From positions 7,298,127-7,362,126 of the forward strand of contig JAFMSR010000016.1 in NCBI GenBank assembly GCA_022818135.1: a stretch of DNA of 64,000 nt, written 5' to 3'. The position numbers were made by a program, and so were the translations under genes. The stretch comes from Saxidomus purpurata (taxonomy: Eukaryota; Mollusca; Bivalvia; Venerida; Veneridae). This document shows, piece after piece, positions 1 to 15,600 of this stretch (positions are counted from its first letter, which is position 1; each line of letters starts with the position of its first letter). The notes under the pieces were generated by a model. The model was not told the origin of the DNA, ran no database searches, and worked only from the letters and a program-made list of their open reading frames with translations.

Positions 1-648
1 CATCCTGTTAGGTTACACACAAAAATCTCTGAATAAATGCAAAACTTTGAGGAGCAAATTTTACATTTTAAACTCTGTAATCAATCGTTCATTCAATATT
101 GTATAACATAAAATACGTGATTATAATTTCGCAATTAATTCACAGTGACCATAATTAAGCGCATTGGAAGTGAACGATAAACACCGAGGAGACCGTATAA
201 TTCACACAACATCTAAAGTTGATAATCTATTAATTATTGATAACTTAAACATATGACAGACATTACCTTAGCAGCAAAGTGTTCTTTATCATGGAAAGAA
301 CAATACCACCTTGAAATGAGCAAAGAAACTTGACAGGTTTCTACACTTACATAGTAGCATTTCATTCCTCATATATCCTACTTTTACTTCTCCCCAACCC
401 TAGTTTTGATCATTAACTAACTTTTATGCTCCTGACCTGCCCTATATTTGTCTACCTACTTTCTGTATTTCTTAAGCGTATGTGTTAACCTTAATTATTG
501 TGAGCGTTGGTCTAGGTATAATTTTTATGACCTATCTTAGCAAAATCAATCCGATAGCTGTTAGACCTTATTCCACTGCTAATGCTTTCATGAAACTATT
601 TTACCCTATGCTTCTAAAGGATGATATAATTATATATTGACCACTTAC

Positions 649-765
649 CTGGTGCCCAATTAAAATAAGCAAACGGTTTTCCATTCACCCATTTCCAACC
701 GCCCTCGGACCCTCTATCATTAGCTCCCGTCCACACAGCGATTGAATTCATTGACTGCAAGCGAC
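649..765 (-). CDS. CTLD gene exon 18: middle of CTLD5
   Basis: Acceptor TTCACAG and donor GTAAGTGG flank 117 bases. The translation holds the core AVWTGANDRG, then WKWVNGKPF and YFNWAPG, which is where an EPN motif would follow in the next exon. Starts and ends in phase 1. The next exon was not found in bases 1-640, so the domain finishes left of the window. Confidence 0.88.
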
Positions 766-3700
766 CTGTGAACAAAATAAAAACAAAACATAAAAGAAAT
801 ATTTCAAAAGACTCTATAAATCAACAAATGTCCTGAGCCGTGCAGGTTAATGGAATAAACAGTAAATGCCATGGAGTACGATTAAGCAAAGCGTCAATTA
901 CTGAAATTTTGGTACGTTTTAGCCACGCCTCAATTACTGAAGTGGTTTGGACGTTGAAGCCGCCACGCCTCGACTACTAAGATAGTTTTGGATGTTTAAG
1001 CCACGCCTCAATTAATGCAGTATTTTGGACGTTAAAGCAACGCCTCATATCAACATATCCCGAGAGTTTCTGCAGGTGTTATAACACGAAAAAAACGTTC
1101 GTTAGCGCTATTCTAGCATAAATAGCATCAAAAAATCATAAAAATAAAAATGAAACGCTCTTACTGGTACGACGTTCAATAATGCGCGGGACAAGTCCGT
1201 GTTGTTTACGGCATTATTTGTGACGTGTGCGGTTTTTAAGCCCGGCACTGTTGACGCCGTAAATGATGTAAGACCTGACAATGGCCCTGTACTGCGCATA
1301 AATGAAAACGGGTTATAACGGCACGTAAATCTCCCCGTTAACACACGTTTTTTCTCCTGTTAAAACACCGGCAAAATGGGCAAAAACAGCACATTTTATG
1401 CTAGAATATAATATTATCAGATCGATGAACCTGATCCTACCTTTATTCTTATGTGTGTTTATTATTGTTGCTGTTTACTTAAATATATTTCTTACAATAA
1501 GAAGTATCGAGAAAAGGAAAATACAAGTCTTTTTTCACTTCGTTGTGTCGCATCATCATTATAAATGTAAAACGTACTTTAACCGTTATGATAATTCTTC
1601 CTATTCGGACAGTGTATATCATACTACAATATATATTTATCGTTGGGTAATTACACATTATATAATCAACAATAATTATACTGTTATCATCTACAGACAA
1701 AGAAATAAATTTAAAAAAGAAACACTCACAAAAGACCTAAAGCTGCTCGCTTACAATTTCACGTGAAAAAAATATTCAAAAATGATATACTCCAATAAAC
1801 ATAAAATGTAAAATATATGGCTAGAAACAACAACGTAAGTTAAAATCTCGGTGGCAATTGGCAAAAATCCATTGGAAATATTGGTAGGGTTGGTTTAACG
1901 GCACCGCTACGCTTTATGTTTATATTGGGATTTTCAAATGGTTTAACGGCAACGCTACGCTTTACTTTATATTGGGATTTTTAAATGGTTTAACAGCACC
2001 GCTACGCTTTACGTTTATATTGGGATTTTCAAATGGTTTAACGGCACCGCTACGCTTTATGTTTATATTAGGATTTTCAAATGGTTTAACGGCAACGCTA
2101 CATTTTTATATTGAGATAATCAAAAGCGTTTGTAACGCAAAGATAATTTTGGAGCGTATGATTTTAAATATACATACTTTACAGGAATTTATACTGGAAC
2201 AGTTGTATTTGACTCTTAATTCTATATATATTATTTTCAGAGGGTTTAAGGAACTTTATATTTTCATTAAAATATTAGAGGCAGCAGCTTTAACTTAACA
2301 TTCTTTGTCAAAATCAAAATATTTCTACCTCCAAGATAGTTGATTTCGTTGATTGACTCAATGGTAACCAGATGTCCTTTATACACCTGACACTGGTTCA
2401 ATGCATCGAGCCAGGATAGCGGCTGGTCTACGAACATGTAACAGAACGCTGAAGTAGGATTCGACTCCCATCCGGGTCCGCACTTCACGGTCCAATCAGC
2501 TGGTCAAACAATGAGATAAGAAATTATTTAACTTACATATTTAAGAAAGTGGACCAGTACTAAAACCTGTGTACTTTTTGACTTCCACAGAATGGAAAAT
2601 ATAAGTACGATTTCTTTACAAAGCAATGATGTTCGACATTACTTCATTTCCACCTACATATGAAACGTTGACACGTTGAGTCCTTGCTTTCAAGATACCT
2701 ATTGTCTCAGAGCCTTCATCTACTAAAATGTCCAATGTTCTTTAAAAATTACCAGCTACTGTAACACCACTATATAATATTTGAGCACAGGTTACCATTC
2801 AAAACAACGTAAGTAATAGACGTCTCTGTGTTGTTCTTTCAACTTCAGAAGAAAATTGTCTTAAATTAACAAGAATAACATTTTGTTGAGTGTAAGTCGA
2901 GATTTCTTTTAATCATACACCAAATAGTCATGAATCTAGATTTAGGTCCAAGCTGTAATCTCGAGAAATTTACATATTAAGCTCATCTGAGATAAGATTT
3001 TAAGCTTATTTAAGCTTAAAGCTCCATAGTTCTAACAACAAAGCTTTGCATCTTCAGCATTTATAACAACAGATCGAAATGTGTATCCAAGACATGTTAA
3101 AGACCCATTAGCACTTAGGGTGTAGAATTACTTGTTGCTCTTTTATCACCAAGAAATATATACTACCTGCAAAACTGACCGTTGCATGCAACTATTTGTT
3201 CGAAAAAAACATTCTCAGCGTTGCTTTTTAAGTTGAAAGCTTATGCTATGAAAATAGCGCAATATCTTTTTCAATGAGATTGCAAAACATTAAGAAATGT
3301 TGCCTAACAACGCCTTTTTATGAATAAAAGACAAAACTATAAAAAGAAATTTATATGTCGACACTGTTTTAGACTAACTGGAAATAATTCTATCATTATT
3401 CTATCCGTAAATTTATTATCTATCTATGTGTATGTAAAGTGCTGCTGGGACTTTAAGAAAGTCGTTTCTGATTACTTACTTTGAGGAGTGGTTGGTGGCA
3501 GGCTGGCTAATGGACTTCCTGTAGAGCAAACACATTTATGGTTAGAGTAAACACATTCATTGTTAGAGTCAAAACATTCGTTGTTAGAAAATAGTTCAAA
3601 GGTATAGACAAACGTTTTCAATGTCAATATCACATGTTGTAATATGCAGTGTGGACTGAGGCATATGTGGCATCAGTGTCTTGTGTCTCGGGCCGGGATT

Positions 3701-6700
3701 CGAACCTGTGGCCTTTAGTTTCGGACACGGATGTCCTAACCGCTGAGCTATCGAGACCCAAATATCATAATACAATGTATGCATAACTTTATATTAATTT
3801 CCAAGAGCTGCATTTTTTAAGTTCGATTTCATGATAAAATATCATATTTCGTTATGCTTAAAAATAAAATATGACTTCTATTTTTCGGAAAATCAACGTG
3901 ACCGCGTTTTATGTTATAATTATGTGTTTAGTACTATTGTACTTAAACATATTTGTAGATTGTACTTAGTCTATTGAACAGGACAGTATACTGTAAACTG
4001 GGCAATATTCGCGATGTTTAAATTTTCGTTATGTTTGTATATTTCCCATTTGGCTCATTTCACATATATTAACTATTAGAGAATTCTCATTTCGCGAATT
4101 TAAAATTCATTCGCGAATAAGTATAGTTTGCTCACAAATCGCAAAATATATGTCACGCAAACATTACTAAATTTACAGTAATTCTGTTATGTTTTATCAT
4201 TACACATTTGGTAGGTTCAATATTAATTAGTCTTAAAAACTATAATAAATACAGTCATTCAAAGAATTGAAAGGGACATACCTGCAACCATTGAACAGAT
4301 ATACTGGACCTTTGCCAAACAATTGTAATCGTTCCATTGCCCGGCTTTCACAATGGCACAATTTTCACGATGTCCTGCGTTATTTGGTTCCCCTTTCCGC
4401 CAATTAGTATAATCAGTCGAAGCGAGCTAATGTAGAAATTAAAAATAAAACAAGATGATTTTCGATTCTTATCATTAAAGCTTATTACTTTAAGGAAGAG
4501 CAATAGTGGGGATAATCACCGCCAAGGGAAAAAACTGACAACGATAGATGCCGAGGACAACCAACTGAAAGGTCGTCGCCATATTGGCTATGACTGTTCA
4601 TGTTATTCTCGTGCGGTAAGTATTTGACAATGTGACATTGAAAAGTGTTGATAAACTCAGAGATGCCCAAAAAAAGGATTTTTCGGTATGCGAAACTTTT
4701 GTCATTATGCCTACTTAAAAATTCTTTCCAATAATCATTTATAAAGAAAGGAAGAAAACTTACTGGTATGGTTTCGTCGTTCCAGATATAAACACCATCA
4801 GTAACCCTGTCATTCAATCCAATCCAATAGTTAATGTTGTTTCTGACAATACCTGTAACATATCAGACTAAGCTAAACACTGATAAAAACATGTACTATT
4901 AGAGACACATTCAATTCAATTCAATTCAATATACTTTATTTAAAGACGGCTACACAATAAACAAGTACAGCATCATTTATCTCACTTGTGCCGTCAACAA
5001 TATCATTACGGAATACATTTACACAAAACATTAAATACGTTTCAACTAATTTTTAAAGCAGCTACGACTCCAAGCAGACGTCAAATACAATGTCGTCTGC
5101 TCAGCATTTAAATTGTTAGCGTTTTGGATCAAAATTCTGCAAAACACCCCTACTTAAAAAAAATAGACTTGCCCAAATTGGAAGTCAGAAGATCCCATTG
5201 TAAAATCAAGGATCTGGTGTTAATGGGTTAAACAATGTTTCGCATATTTTAGATAGACAGACTGACGAAAATATATGCACGACAAGGGCTATATATTTCT
5301 AGTAAAGAAAAGCAACGCAGACTTACTAGACAATGTTGCAGTACTACATTGTACGTGTTTGTTAAATTGGTTAGAAAGATTACCAATTAATAAATTAATT
5401 CTGATGATATACATAGAAAGATGCAGATCTAAACAACACTTAAGTATATTCAGACGACTGTACTGTAAGTATATACATGTACACACAAATGACAAGCTCT
5501 TCAGTAGTAAGGTCGAAAAAGCTTTTAATGGCCACCCTGAAATACCCGAGTCTCCATATCTAAATATTAATATAGTAGAAATAAAATAAGAATTACGGTT
5601 AACAAATCCCTGCATGCCGGCTGTAGTTATTTTTGCGAGGTCGGCCCCTTGTGTCTGTTGACACACAGTTCTTGCTTGTAGGTACTGCAACGCTGTATTG
5701 CTGACTTTGAAACACGTTTGTTGGTACTGTCTCCAGCCTCCTGCAGGGCATCCGAACCGAGCTAGATGAAGAAATATAAAAAAGAAAATTGAAAAGAAAA
5801 AGGCACATCAATGCAAATAGTTTGTTTTGTTTTTTTGCGGCGGGGGAGGGGGGTCTGAAAACTCTACAAGTGGTTATCGGCAGATTATTGACATACTCTC
5901 TGAATCTATTATACGTCTGTCGAAAATTATGAAATATTGATGTCACTGTAATAGTTAGTCTGTTTGCGAAAACGGGTCTCTTTTCTATTGTAGAGAGACC
6001 ATGTTCTCTTTTATAGATAGATCACGGTTAACCTCCGCCGCCATGCACAGTGCAAATTGTCAGATATATGCATTAGCCGTACTTTTTTGTTTCCTTTATG
6101 AGTACAATATACATTGTAGCCATAATTTGCCGGTAACCACATGTTAAGACAGAGTTTGCAGAGACAATAAAAACGAATCTTAGCAATGCTTCGCTACTCC
6201 TCTAATAAGAATATATTTGATATGTACATAAATATTGTATTCGATAATATGGAAGAACTGTGATTAAAACAAGTAGACATGATCTTTTACATAATTAAAA
6301 TAGCGACAAGCCAATTGTAATATTTAAAACTACCTGGACTGTTGGCTAAAATACGCCTATATAGAATAAAACAAGTGAACGAGTTGTAACATTTTGAATA
6401 ACGCAGCTATACGACTTCCTACCCTGTTAGGAAACACTTTGGTTGTAGCCCGCTAAAAGGTCAGTAGCCGAACGTTGCAGGTTCGAATCCTGGGTCATGT
6501 ATTGTAATACATTTGTTTTACTATATTAATATTTGTTTTTTATAGTTAAAGCATAACATACGTCTTGGTGTTCTAGGGGGTGTGGTCACATTTTGACCCA
6601 TGGCTATCTTACAAATAAATGGCCAAGCATTCTGACAAGACACTGTCGTCCGCCAAGATCCATTCTGATCGGCTGAAATGACAAAGACACACAATAGAAG

Positions 6701-9628
6701 CTTTTGCCTCCGGCCTTCGTGACTTATTACTGCTTATCAGTACTCCAAATCATTGTTTATTAAACGATGAACACCGCTGGAACGGATTTTATTTCATAAA
6801 TGATTTGGAGCTCTGATGCGCAATTACAAACCCTGAAGGTCGGGGTGGTTTATAACCTCGCATCAGAACGACAAATAGTGCTTTATAAGACGATAACCAC
6901 GCTGAAAAGGATGTTATTTCGATTCTAACATAACCCGATATTACAAAAGGTGAATAAATGCGTGTTTAGAGTTATTTTCTACACAGATATTTATTTCATG
7001 TCATGCGACACAATGACATATCGGTTCCTGCGTTGTATATGTCGTAATAAAACTTTTTTTAACTCTTTGTATATAGAGACAAAATTGTGAGTCATGTAAG
7101 ACTATAAATTTAAGCATGACAGATGGCGACAAGAACTTTACAAGGAGAAATTAAACATGCAAAATAAAAAAAGAATGTATTATATCATTTGAGCAAGAAT
7201 TCACGACAAATCGATGATTACTGGTATGTACGCACCTGTTTTTAAACTAATTTCAATCCTGTTTAAAATCGGGTTAAAAATAAAACCATAAGAATACTTA
7301 GAAAATGTCCCAGGTTTTATTTTGGAATCGAGAATAAAACCATGAAGGTATTTAGAAAGTGTTTTTTTTTCGAAAGATGCTTAATGTGCGTTTAATTCGT
7401 AAACTTACTTGTCCGTATGTAAGCACAGTCCTTTCTGTTTTTAGTGTTTTGAGGGGTATTGTGTGCGTATGCCCAATGTTTATACGTCACCGCTGTATTA
7501 TCTGTCCATTTATACTGACCATCCGTTGGACTTTTGTCTACAAGTAATCGAAGTCATCTGTCTAAGTTTTGCATGTTTGTTCTAAAGTAATTATGTAGAT
7601 CATATAATTGTAACCTGCAAGAACTACAGTAAACTCCGTATATAACGACTCTGGATATAACAAAATCCTGGATATAACGAACACATTTTCTAGACCCGAT
7701 GTTTTTTCCTTCTTTATTTCATATGAAAGTGTTGTTTGGATATAACAAACTCCGGATATAAAGAAAAAATTTAAATGTAATCAAAAGGTTCGTTATATAC
7801 GAATTTTAGTGTACTTTTAAGTTTTTAGCGATTACAGTTATATGTAAGAAACGAAACAATTCAAAACTAGTGCCTAAAGTTTATACAGTGTACAAGGTAA
7901 AGCAACATTATCAAATATAACAAAAAAAAGTGTGTTCAACCCATTATCTTTCCAACGCACTAATTCTGAATTTGTAGATCTGGTCAAGATCTGGTCATGA
8001 TCTGTACTCTGGGTAATCTAGTCAGTACATTTACAATGAGCACACCTATTACAATGAATGCTACCGTTCGAATTGACAGAGACAAGAGGTCCATTTCAAA
8101 TAGTTAGCTGTGAAAGACTTAGAAAGTTTTTGTTTAAATGTTCTGATGGACAAACAGCTTGCTTGTACAGGTTAAGCAGGTTTCGGCCTATCCCATCCGC
8201 CTCTCAGAACATATTTTTAAGTACTCGTGTGTCAAGCCTTGTTGCTTCGGCTAGGCGTCATAGGCGATTGCCGTTTGGCCGTGCATAATTCGGAACAAAA
8301 TGCATCGACGCACTTTTAAACAACGACATTTTCATGTTTGTGTGTGAGTACTACCTGAAACTCCAATCCAGAAATTGGTGACCCCACTGTCCCTTAACTC
8401 TTTAAGGTAACTGTCGACGAACATTTGATCGCTGTCACTAAAATAACAAAGAAAGAAGATGTAGCTTGAAATGAATGTCAGGACAGCTTTACAAAAAGCT
8501 TTCTCAACTGTCGTATTTGATTAAAGAGTGTTATAGAAAAGATATCTGCGTGGCAACCGTGCGAAGCTGGCAAGGACACTTTAAATCCAGCAAGGACACT
8601 TTAAAGCTAGCAAGGGCACATTTATAGTGTCCTTAGGCGAGACATTTAATTCCGCTGGTAGCTCTGTTCACCAAGCGAAAAAGTGAGAACCAATTGGCTA
8701 GCTCTTCTTTTGTTAAATGAATGGTTTGGTAAAAGGTGGTGTCCCGAATGAGAACAAATTAGTATCAAGGAAAGGAACTACATTTATAAGTTTTATAAAT
8801 AACATAAACTGTATTTAGCATTTTATAGAAAAGGCATTTCAGAAAGTTGTGCTTAAATAAAAATGTTTTGCAAATTTCGGTTTCTGACTAGTACTGATGT
8901 AGGAACAACACTTTCATGAAACGTTAAACAAACTACAGTGCAGACTTTATAGACACTGGCAACAGCTACGCCTTTTTACAGATGCTAGGGCTCTCCCAAT
9001 CAACGTTTCCAAGTCTATATTTATAGTCTACTAACAGTCTTGAAGAAAAAAAAAGGTTACCTTCCGATCTTAATAAGTGAGGCATGTTGTTGTTTGCAGA
9101 AAGTATTGGCAGCGTTATAATTAAGTTTATACTGCGCGTTAAACTGATAGCAGTACCTCCGGTGTCCTACCCAGCCGGGCACACATACACCTAGAAAAGA
9201 TTGACCATCTTACACAATTTAAACAAAGCTGAAAATACACGTCGTCGAATTGCTCTTTCTACGAATGCCCATTCATTTTTTATGTTGTTTGAATGCATGT
9301 GACATTTTCTTTTTTCTTTCTTTACCGCTCAACGCCATTTTATCAGTAGTAATATATTTTCCTTTTCAAATTATGGAAAGCCAAAATGTAAATTTATATC
9401 GGGTCAAAACACAAAAAAACTTTGAACATTTACAAAGAACTACCAACTAAATTTATAAATTTACGATATAATTGTGTTTATGAAGGACACGCACGTTTTT
9501 TCGTGAAAAAAACCCCCCCAAACCCCGGGGGGGGGGGGCCCCCCCCCCCCCGGGGGGGGGGGGGCCCCCACCCCGGGGGGGGGGGGGGATTTACGATATA
9601 ACTTGTGTTTACTATTCTAGCATACCCA

Positions 9629-9692
<64 letters not shown>

Positions 9693-12600
9693 AAATCATT
9701 AAAATAAAACAAGCTCTTTGGACGTTCAATAATGTGCGGAACAACGCCCGTTTTGTTTTCACGTCAGTTATGACGCACCAGTGGCTTTTAAGCCCCCCAC
9801 TCTTAACCCCCCACAAAAAATAAAACTCGGGAAACACCCCCCCCCCCCCCCCCCATGCCCACACACCCCCCACAAAAAACCCATAACCCCCACCCCCCCC
9901 CCCACACAAAACACAACCCCCCCCCCCCCCCCTAAAGAAACGGGTTATAAAGCGCGTGAATCTCCCCCCCAACTCCCCAAACACGTTTTTTTTCCTGTTA
10001 AAACACCGGCAAAATGGGCAAAAACAGCACATTTTATGCTAGAATATTGCATATTTCGATTGCGTTACACTTCATGCTAAACTAAATAACGTGTAAGGAT
10101 CGCTGCGAACCTGATGTTCATTTAGCAATAGAAATTGCTCTATTTCAGTTGCCTTCAGTACTTTTGAAATACTTATAATATCAGGAGTCCTACCTTCTGG
10201 TTTCCGGCAGACAAATGGTCTATTGACGGTACAAGCTGACGGGTTCCAAGCTTTCAAAACTGGAAGTATGTTAGACATCACTCCGCATGTACTATTCAAA
10301 TGAGCCCTAGAAAACATACCATATACTCTATTTGATGATTTAAGAACAGACTGGTTATGTACAAGACAATTAGGATAATGACATAATGACGTAGTTAATT
10401 TATTCACTACCAATGTACGAGCGTGCAAGAAAAGATTAGTTGTTGTTATAGGAGTGTAACGCCCGTTCCAACCGTATTTTGGTCATTTCAACAGGCAGAC
10501 AGTTTACCAAACTATCGTTCCTGGGAAGAACCAGTACTAGACTCCTATTCTCCTAAACTGCCAACGTTCTCACATAAAGAAACATGGTCATTAGCAGGGC
10601 TCGAGCCCATGACCCTCAATCTTTGAGAGGTTACAATGGTTTTAACCACTCGACCACGGAGGTTTTACCCTTTTAACATCTAATGCATATATACAATATT
10701 ACACGACCCTTCTGCTACGTCACTGTCACATTATCTTGAATGAACTGTACTATTTATATATGCCCATCATAAAAGACCAGGTCTGACGTTTTATTGTCTA
10801 AAACCAAATTACTTCAGAAAGGCTAAAATGCTCGAGATATCGCTAATTATCTTAATGATTAATTGAATAATTAATAATTTTTAACGTCTTTATTACAACC
10901 AAAATACAATGTCAAACTTTTACCAATGGATAACTTGCATTCAGCTCTATCAATACAATCCCTTTTTTAAAACCATGACAACAAGCTTTGTTCGTGTGCC
11001 GATATTCTTGATCATAATAATGTGTTGAATTTATGAATGACAGCTACGGCAAAAGGAACCACATATTAGATCGAAAACAGTAAAGTAACGGAACAGAAAG
11101 GGAAAAATGAATAAATGAATGAGTGAATGAGTGAGTGATGGAATGAATGAGTGAGTGAGTGAGTGAATAGTGAATTAATTAATTAATTAATTAATTTATT
11201 AATTAATCAATTAATTAATTAATCAATTAATTAATTGATACAAAGAAAGCAAAATATGAGTTGAATAGATGAAGAAAAGAAGCAAAGAATGTAAAAAGTA
11301 AGTATTTCTAGTATTAGAAATGTTTTCATACCTGTCAACATGTGGCGTGCCATGCCAATAGGTCGTGGTCACTGAGGTTCCGTTTGTCCACATCCACTGT
11401 GCCTGGCTTCCGACCTGAAACATGTACATGTACATCATGAATATGTATTGATTTATTCTTTTAACTGTACCCAGTACACACACAAATGTTTCAAGGGAAA
11501 AATACTCATAGCGACATGTGAAATTATGTAAAATTGTTTTAAAAGAATTCTCAGTAGGAAAATTCAATCCTTATTCAGAATTTTAATCATTTACTGAAAT
11601 TTTACCGTTTGCTTTAATTCATGTAATTCCGACGGCTAACGACTGTAAAATTGCTATTGGTGACTTTGCAGTTGGTGAGTAAAGTTGGAAAAAATCGTAG
11701 TTACACATAAATCGGATGCATACAAACTTTGAAACATGTTCGTATATATAGGCCATCAGTAAAACTAAACTTAGAAGTCGCATGTTAAAATCAAAGAAAC
11801 AAAACGTATACAGTATTAAGTATTTTCTCTTTAAGTGAAGTAGCCTGACTATATTGCACTTCTCAAGGTGACAATTTTCTTGTGAAGCATTTTTACATGA
11901 ATTTAACATTACTTGACTGATTTTGTTTTAACCTGTTTGTTGAGAATGTTTGTCCGGACATTGTTTTGTAGCATTCTTTGTTTAGTTACTGTATTATTTT
12001 CACTGATTTTTGTTTGTTTTAAGCTCTCATTCTAGTGTGACATTTAAATGTTTCAGTGCATTGTACATTTTCCTGCTTTTCCATACTATATACTTTTTTG
12101 AAGACAAGGTAACCATGGTAACATATTGTACCTTCTGTGTATACAGTCCAAGCCAAATGGATGTCTTGATGTCCGTGGCAAAGCCGTGAATAGCAACCTC
12201 GTCCTTTCTGCTGTCAACGGTTACCATGGCACCTCCATCATGATTGCACTGACGCCTGTGTGTTAAAAATAATTTCACTTTTACGACTTACCTCTTACTT
12301 TTCCATAAAATATTAAAACCTCTCTTATAAGAAAAAAACTACTGTAAACTTTAGAATAGGGGTGCAACGATACAGTCAAACCCGTATTGCGACATATTGT
12401 GATACAGCCAACCCATATTGCAAGACGTATTCCGATATATTGATGTAACAGAAAAGCTAAGAAAAGAGAATAAAACCAAATCACTGTGGTAAATACAGTG
12501 CCACAAGTTTACCTCAAGCGACCCCGAAACTGCCGATTAAAAGCTAACCTGACTTATTGGCAAGTTATGATATATTTGTAACCAAAGGGTGGCAAAGATG

Positions 12601-15600
12601 GTCAGACATGGTCTTTTTCTTTTTATATACATGCCTAGCAATGTGTAAAGTGAGTAGTTGATTTAAGTAAGTAAGCGTAAGCGCTTTTCTTTCTTGTGGT
12701 TTATCGCCCGTTTAAAAAGGTCAATTATTTACAGGCGGACAGTTTACTTAGAACCATCGCTCCTGGGAAGAACCAGTACTTGACTCTTATTCTCCACTTT
12801 CTTACATAAAGAATCACATCTGTTGTGCGTCTCGGACACGTAATTCTTAGTCAGTTAGAGCAACTGTGTTACAGTTTACTGTGAACAGAAAAGACGACTG
12901 CAAAAATTAAAGAAAATCCGTGCATGGGTTGCAATCTAATTGTGTAAATCTACTCACCTGGCAGCGTTCCAATTTTTTCGCTGTGAGTACAATTTGTAGC
13001 AGGCTCCACTTAACGTCTGCCAACCTCGGTCTGAATCACATGTTAGAGGAATGCCTGCAACGAAATTCATAATTTATATGATTAAAAAGGTACTTTAGTG
13101 GTGTGGCACATATTTATGCAAAATTAGTTTCTAGTTATGGTCTCGACAAAAGATAATGTGAAATTTCAACGTTCGGAATTATATAAAAACTCAGTAATAA
13201 AATTCATCGAAAGGTTAAGTACTGGTAAAGACAAATTTTCAACTTGTTGGATAATTTCAGATTTAGTGGACAGATAGGGACGTTGTTACTGCGGCTATAT
13301 CTGTAACAGCTGATGTATCGGGTGTCAGAAGTACAATCCTCGAGGTGATGTTAATGTGTCACTGTTTTAAAGCCTCATTATTATCATGAATTTGTTCCGA
13401 TTTGAAATGAATATGCTATTCTAACATAACTCATGATTATGTCTCTATATACAAATATATATGACGTTATATTGTGCCGCATGACGCTATATAAATATCC
13501 GTGAAGAAAATAACGCTAAATGCATTTATTCACTTTTTGTAGTATCTTGTAATCAAGAATCAAAACAACATCCTTGTCAGCGTTGTTATCGTCTAATAAA
13601 CAACTCTTTGACGTCCTGATGCGCAGTTATAAACCACTTAGGCCTCCGGTTCTTTGTTGTTAATTACTGCGCATCAGACTCCAAATCATTGTTTATTACA
13701 CGATGAACACCGCTGGAACGGATATTATTTAATAAATTATAGTATATTAACATTATTGTGGGTTTTTTGTTGTTGTTGTTTAAAGTACTGTTAAAATGCA
13801 TTTCTTTCATGTACATATCGCTACTTCACAAGAAGTGTTGCCTGAAAGAGATTCTTAGTGTTATGCAATGTCACTGCGCTTTACTTTTTACATGTACTTT
13901 CGTTTTAAAAACGCAACGTGTTTTTGTAGCAATGAAGGCCAATTTCGGCGGCTTCTTTGGTCATATACATATAAGAGTAAAAATTATAACATCTAATGTG
14001 ATCGTGTGCCTCAAACTCACCCCAAAACGTAAAATCTGTAACCACCGAGAATTTTAATATCTCCAGTTTACCAGTATTAATATCAAAAACTTAAAGTATC
14101 ACTAAATTGACGGATGGGAAACGTATTATTTAAACTGAAAAATGGCATAAGGGCGGAAACTTGCGTTATAACAATGGCGACTTTACCATGGCAAACAAAT
14201 TGCAAAATAATTATTTGGAATACCTCTGGCTCTTGAGCAAATGAACTTGTATTTAGTTGAACAGACTGCGTCATTGAATTGATTGGTGGCCCATACTTCA
14301 CCACACCTTTCACTACCGCCGTGATTGTTCGGTTCGCCAGGCCTCCAGTGTCTGAAATATAAAAGCAAATATATGTATAGCTAAAACTGCACGTGCTTGT
14401 TTTAAAACATGATCAAGTTTGATTTATCGGCGAAAAAAAAGAAGAAATATCGGTAATACTTGTTTGTATAAGTTGCAGAACACATACTGAGATCATAATT
14501 CAACAGGCAAAATGCAGTTGTAATCTCAGGCTCCTTCAATAAATTATAGGGTTAACAGATTTTTTTTAAGTTTGAAATTTGCGACTGTAAATACGGTTTT
14601 TAAATGTCGCAAATATTTTCAACGGCGACGGCGTTAGCTGGAGCCTTTAAAACTGTTTGCGACCATTACAAACTGTATATATGCTGTCACAAAGCTAAAA
14701 TCACTAAACGGTTAACTCCAGTCGGAAATACTCGGCAGATTCCGTTACACTACATCAAAACAAAGCAAAGCAATCTGTCGAGGTGTTCCGAATGCGGAAA
14801 CGACGTTACATCAGTTGTACGTTAGAACAGCTTTTTAACGTCACGTGGAAAACTTTGCATTTTGATGACGCCTATTTTGCAACTCTAAATTACGTGCCTA
14901 TTGTATATGTACTCTACCCTCGCAGTACGACCATGACTTGCTCTGTTCGTTATTCAGTCCGTAAATTATCTCTGAAAAATTGCACTGTCAAACTTAAAGG
15001 ACTGTTATGCCCATGTTAAGAATAAAATGGCAAAACTAACATAACGTTGCCAACAGGTGTACCATCGGCCCACTCCCACTTTGTGAGGTACTCTCGATTG
15101 TTCAACCCTGTCCACCAGTGACTAACGGATATATGACTGTGAGTCTTCATGTTGTTCAACTGGCGGAATATCCAGTTCTGAAAATGACAAAATAAACACA
15201 AGATTTAGACAGATGTGAAAATGACAAAATAAACACAAGATTTAGACAGTTATGAAAATGACAAAATAAACACAAGATTTAGACAGATGTGAAAATGACA
15301 AAATAAACACAAGATTTAGACAGTTGTGAAAGTGACAAAATAAACACAAGATTTAGACAGATGTGAAAATGACAAAATAAACACAAGATTTATACATTTG
15401 TTGAAAAAGACAAAATAAACACAAGATTTAGACAGTTGTGAAAATGACAAAATAAACGCAAGATTTAGACAGTTGTGAAAATGACAAATAAACCAAGATT
15501 TAGTCATTTCTGAAAATGACAAAATAAACACAAGATTTATACGGTTGTAAAAATGATAAAATAAACACAAGAATTAGACAGTTGTGAAAATGACAAAATA

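Noticed and set aside
3694..3768. Functional tRNA gene
   Set aside because: Box A and B are good but the anticodon arm does not fold properly; treated as a SINE head.
5275..5589. 104-codon plus-strand frame opposite exon 13
   Set aside because: Runs up to the donor of a well-supported minus-strand exon, has no domain and looks like chance.
8058..8288. 76-codon plus-strand frame
   Set aside because: No family, no splice context, lies in an intron of the CTLD gene.
9478..10080. Glycine- or proline-rich proteins across the C/G runs
   Set aside because: Translation of homopolymers in a corrupted MITE copy; not a gene.
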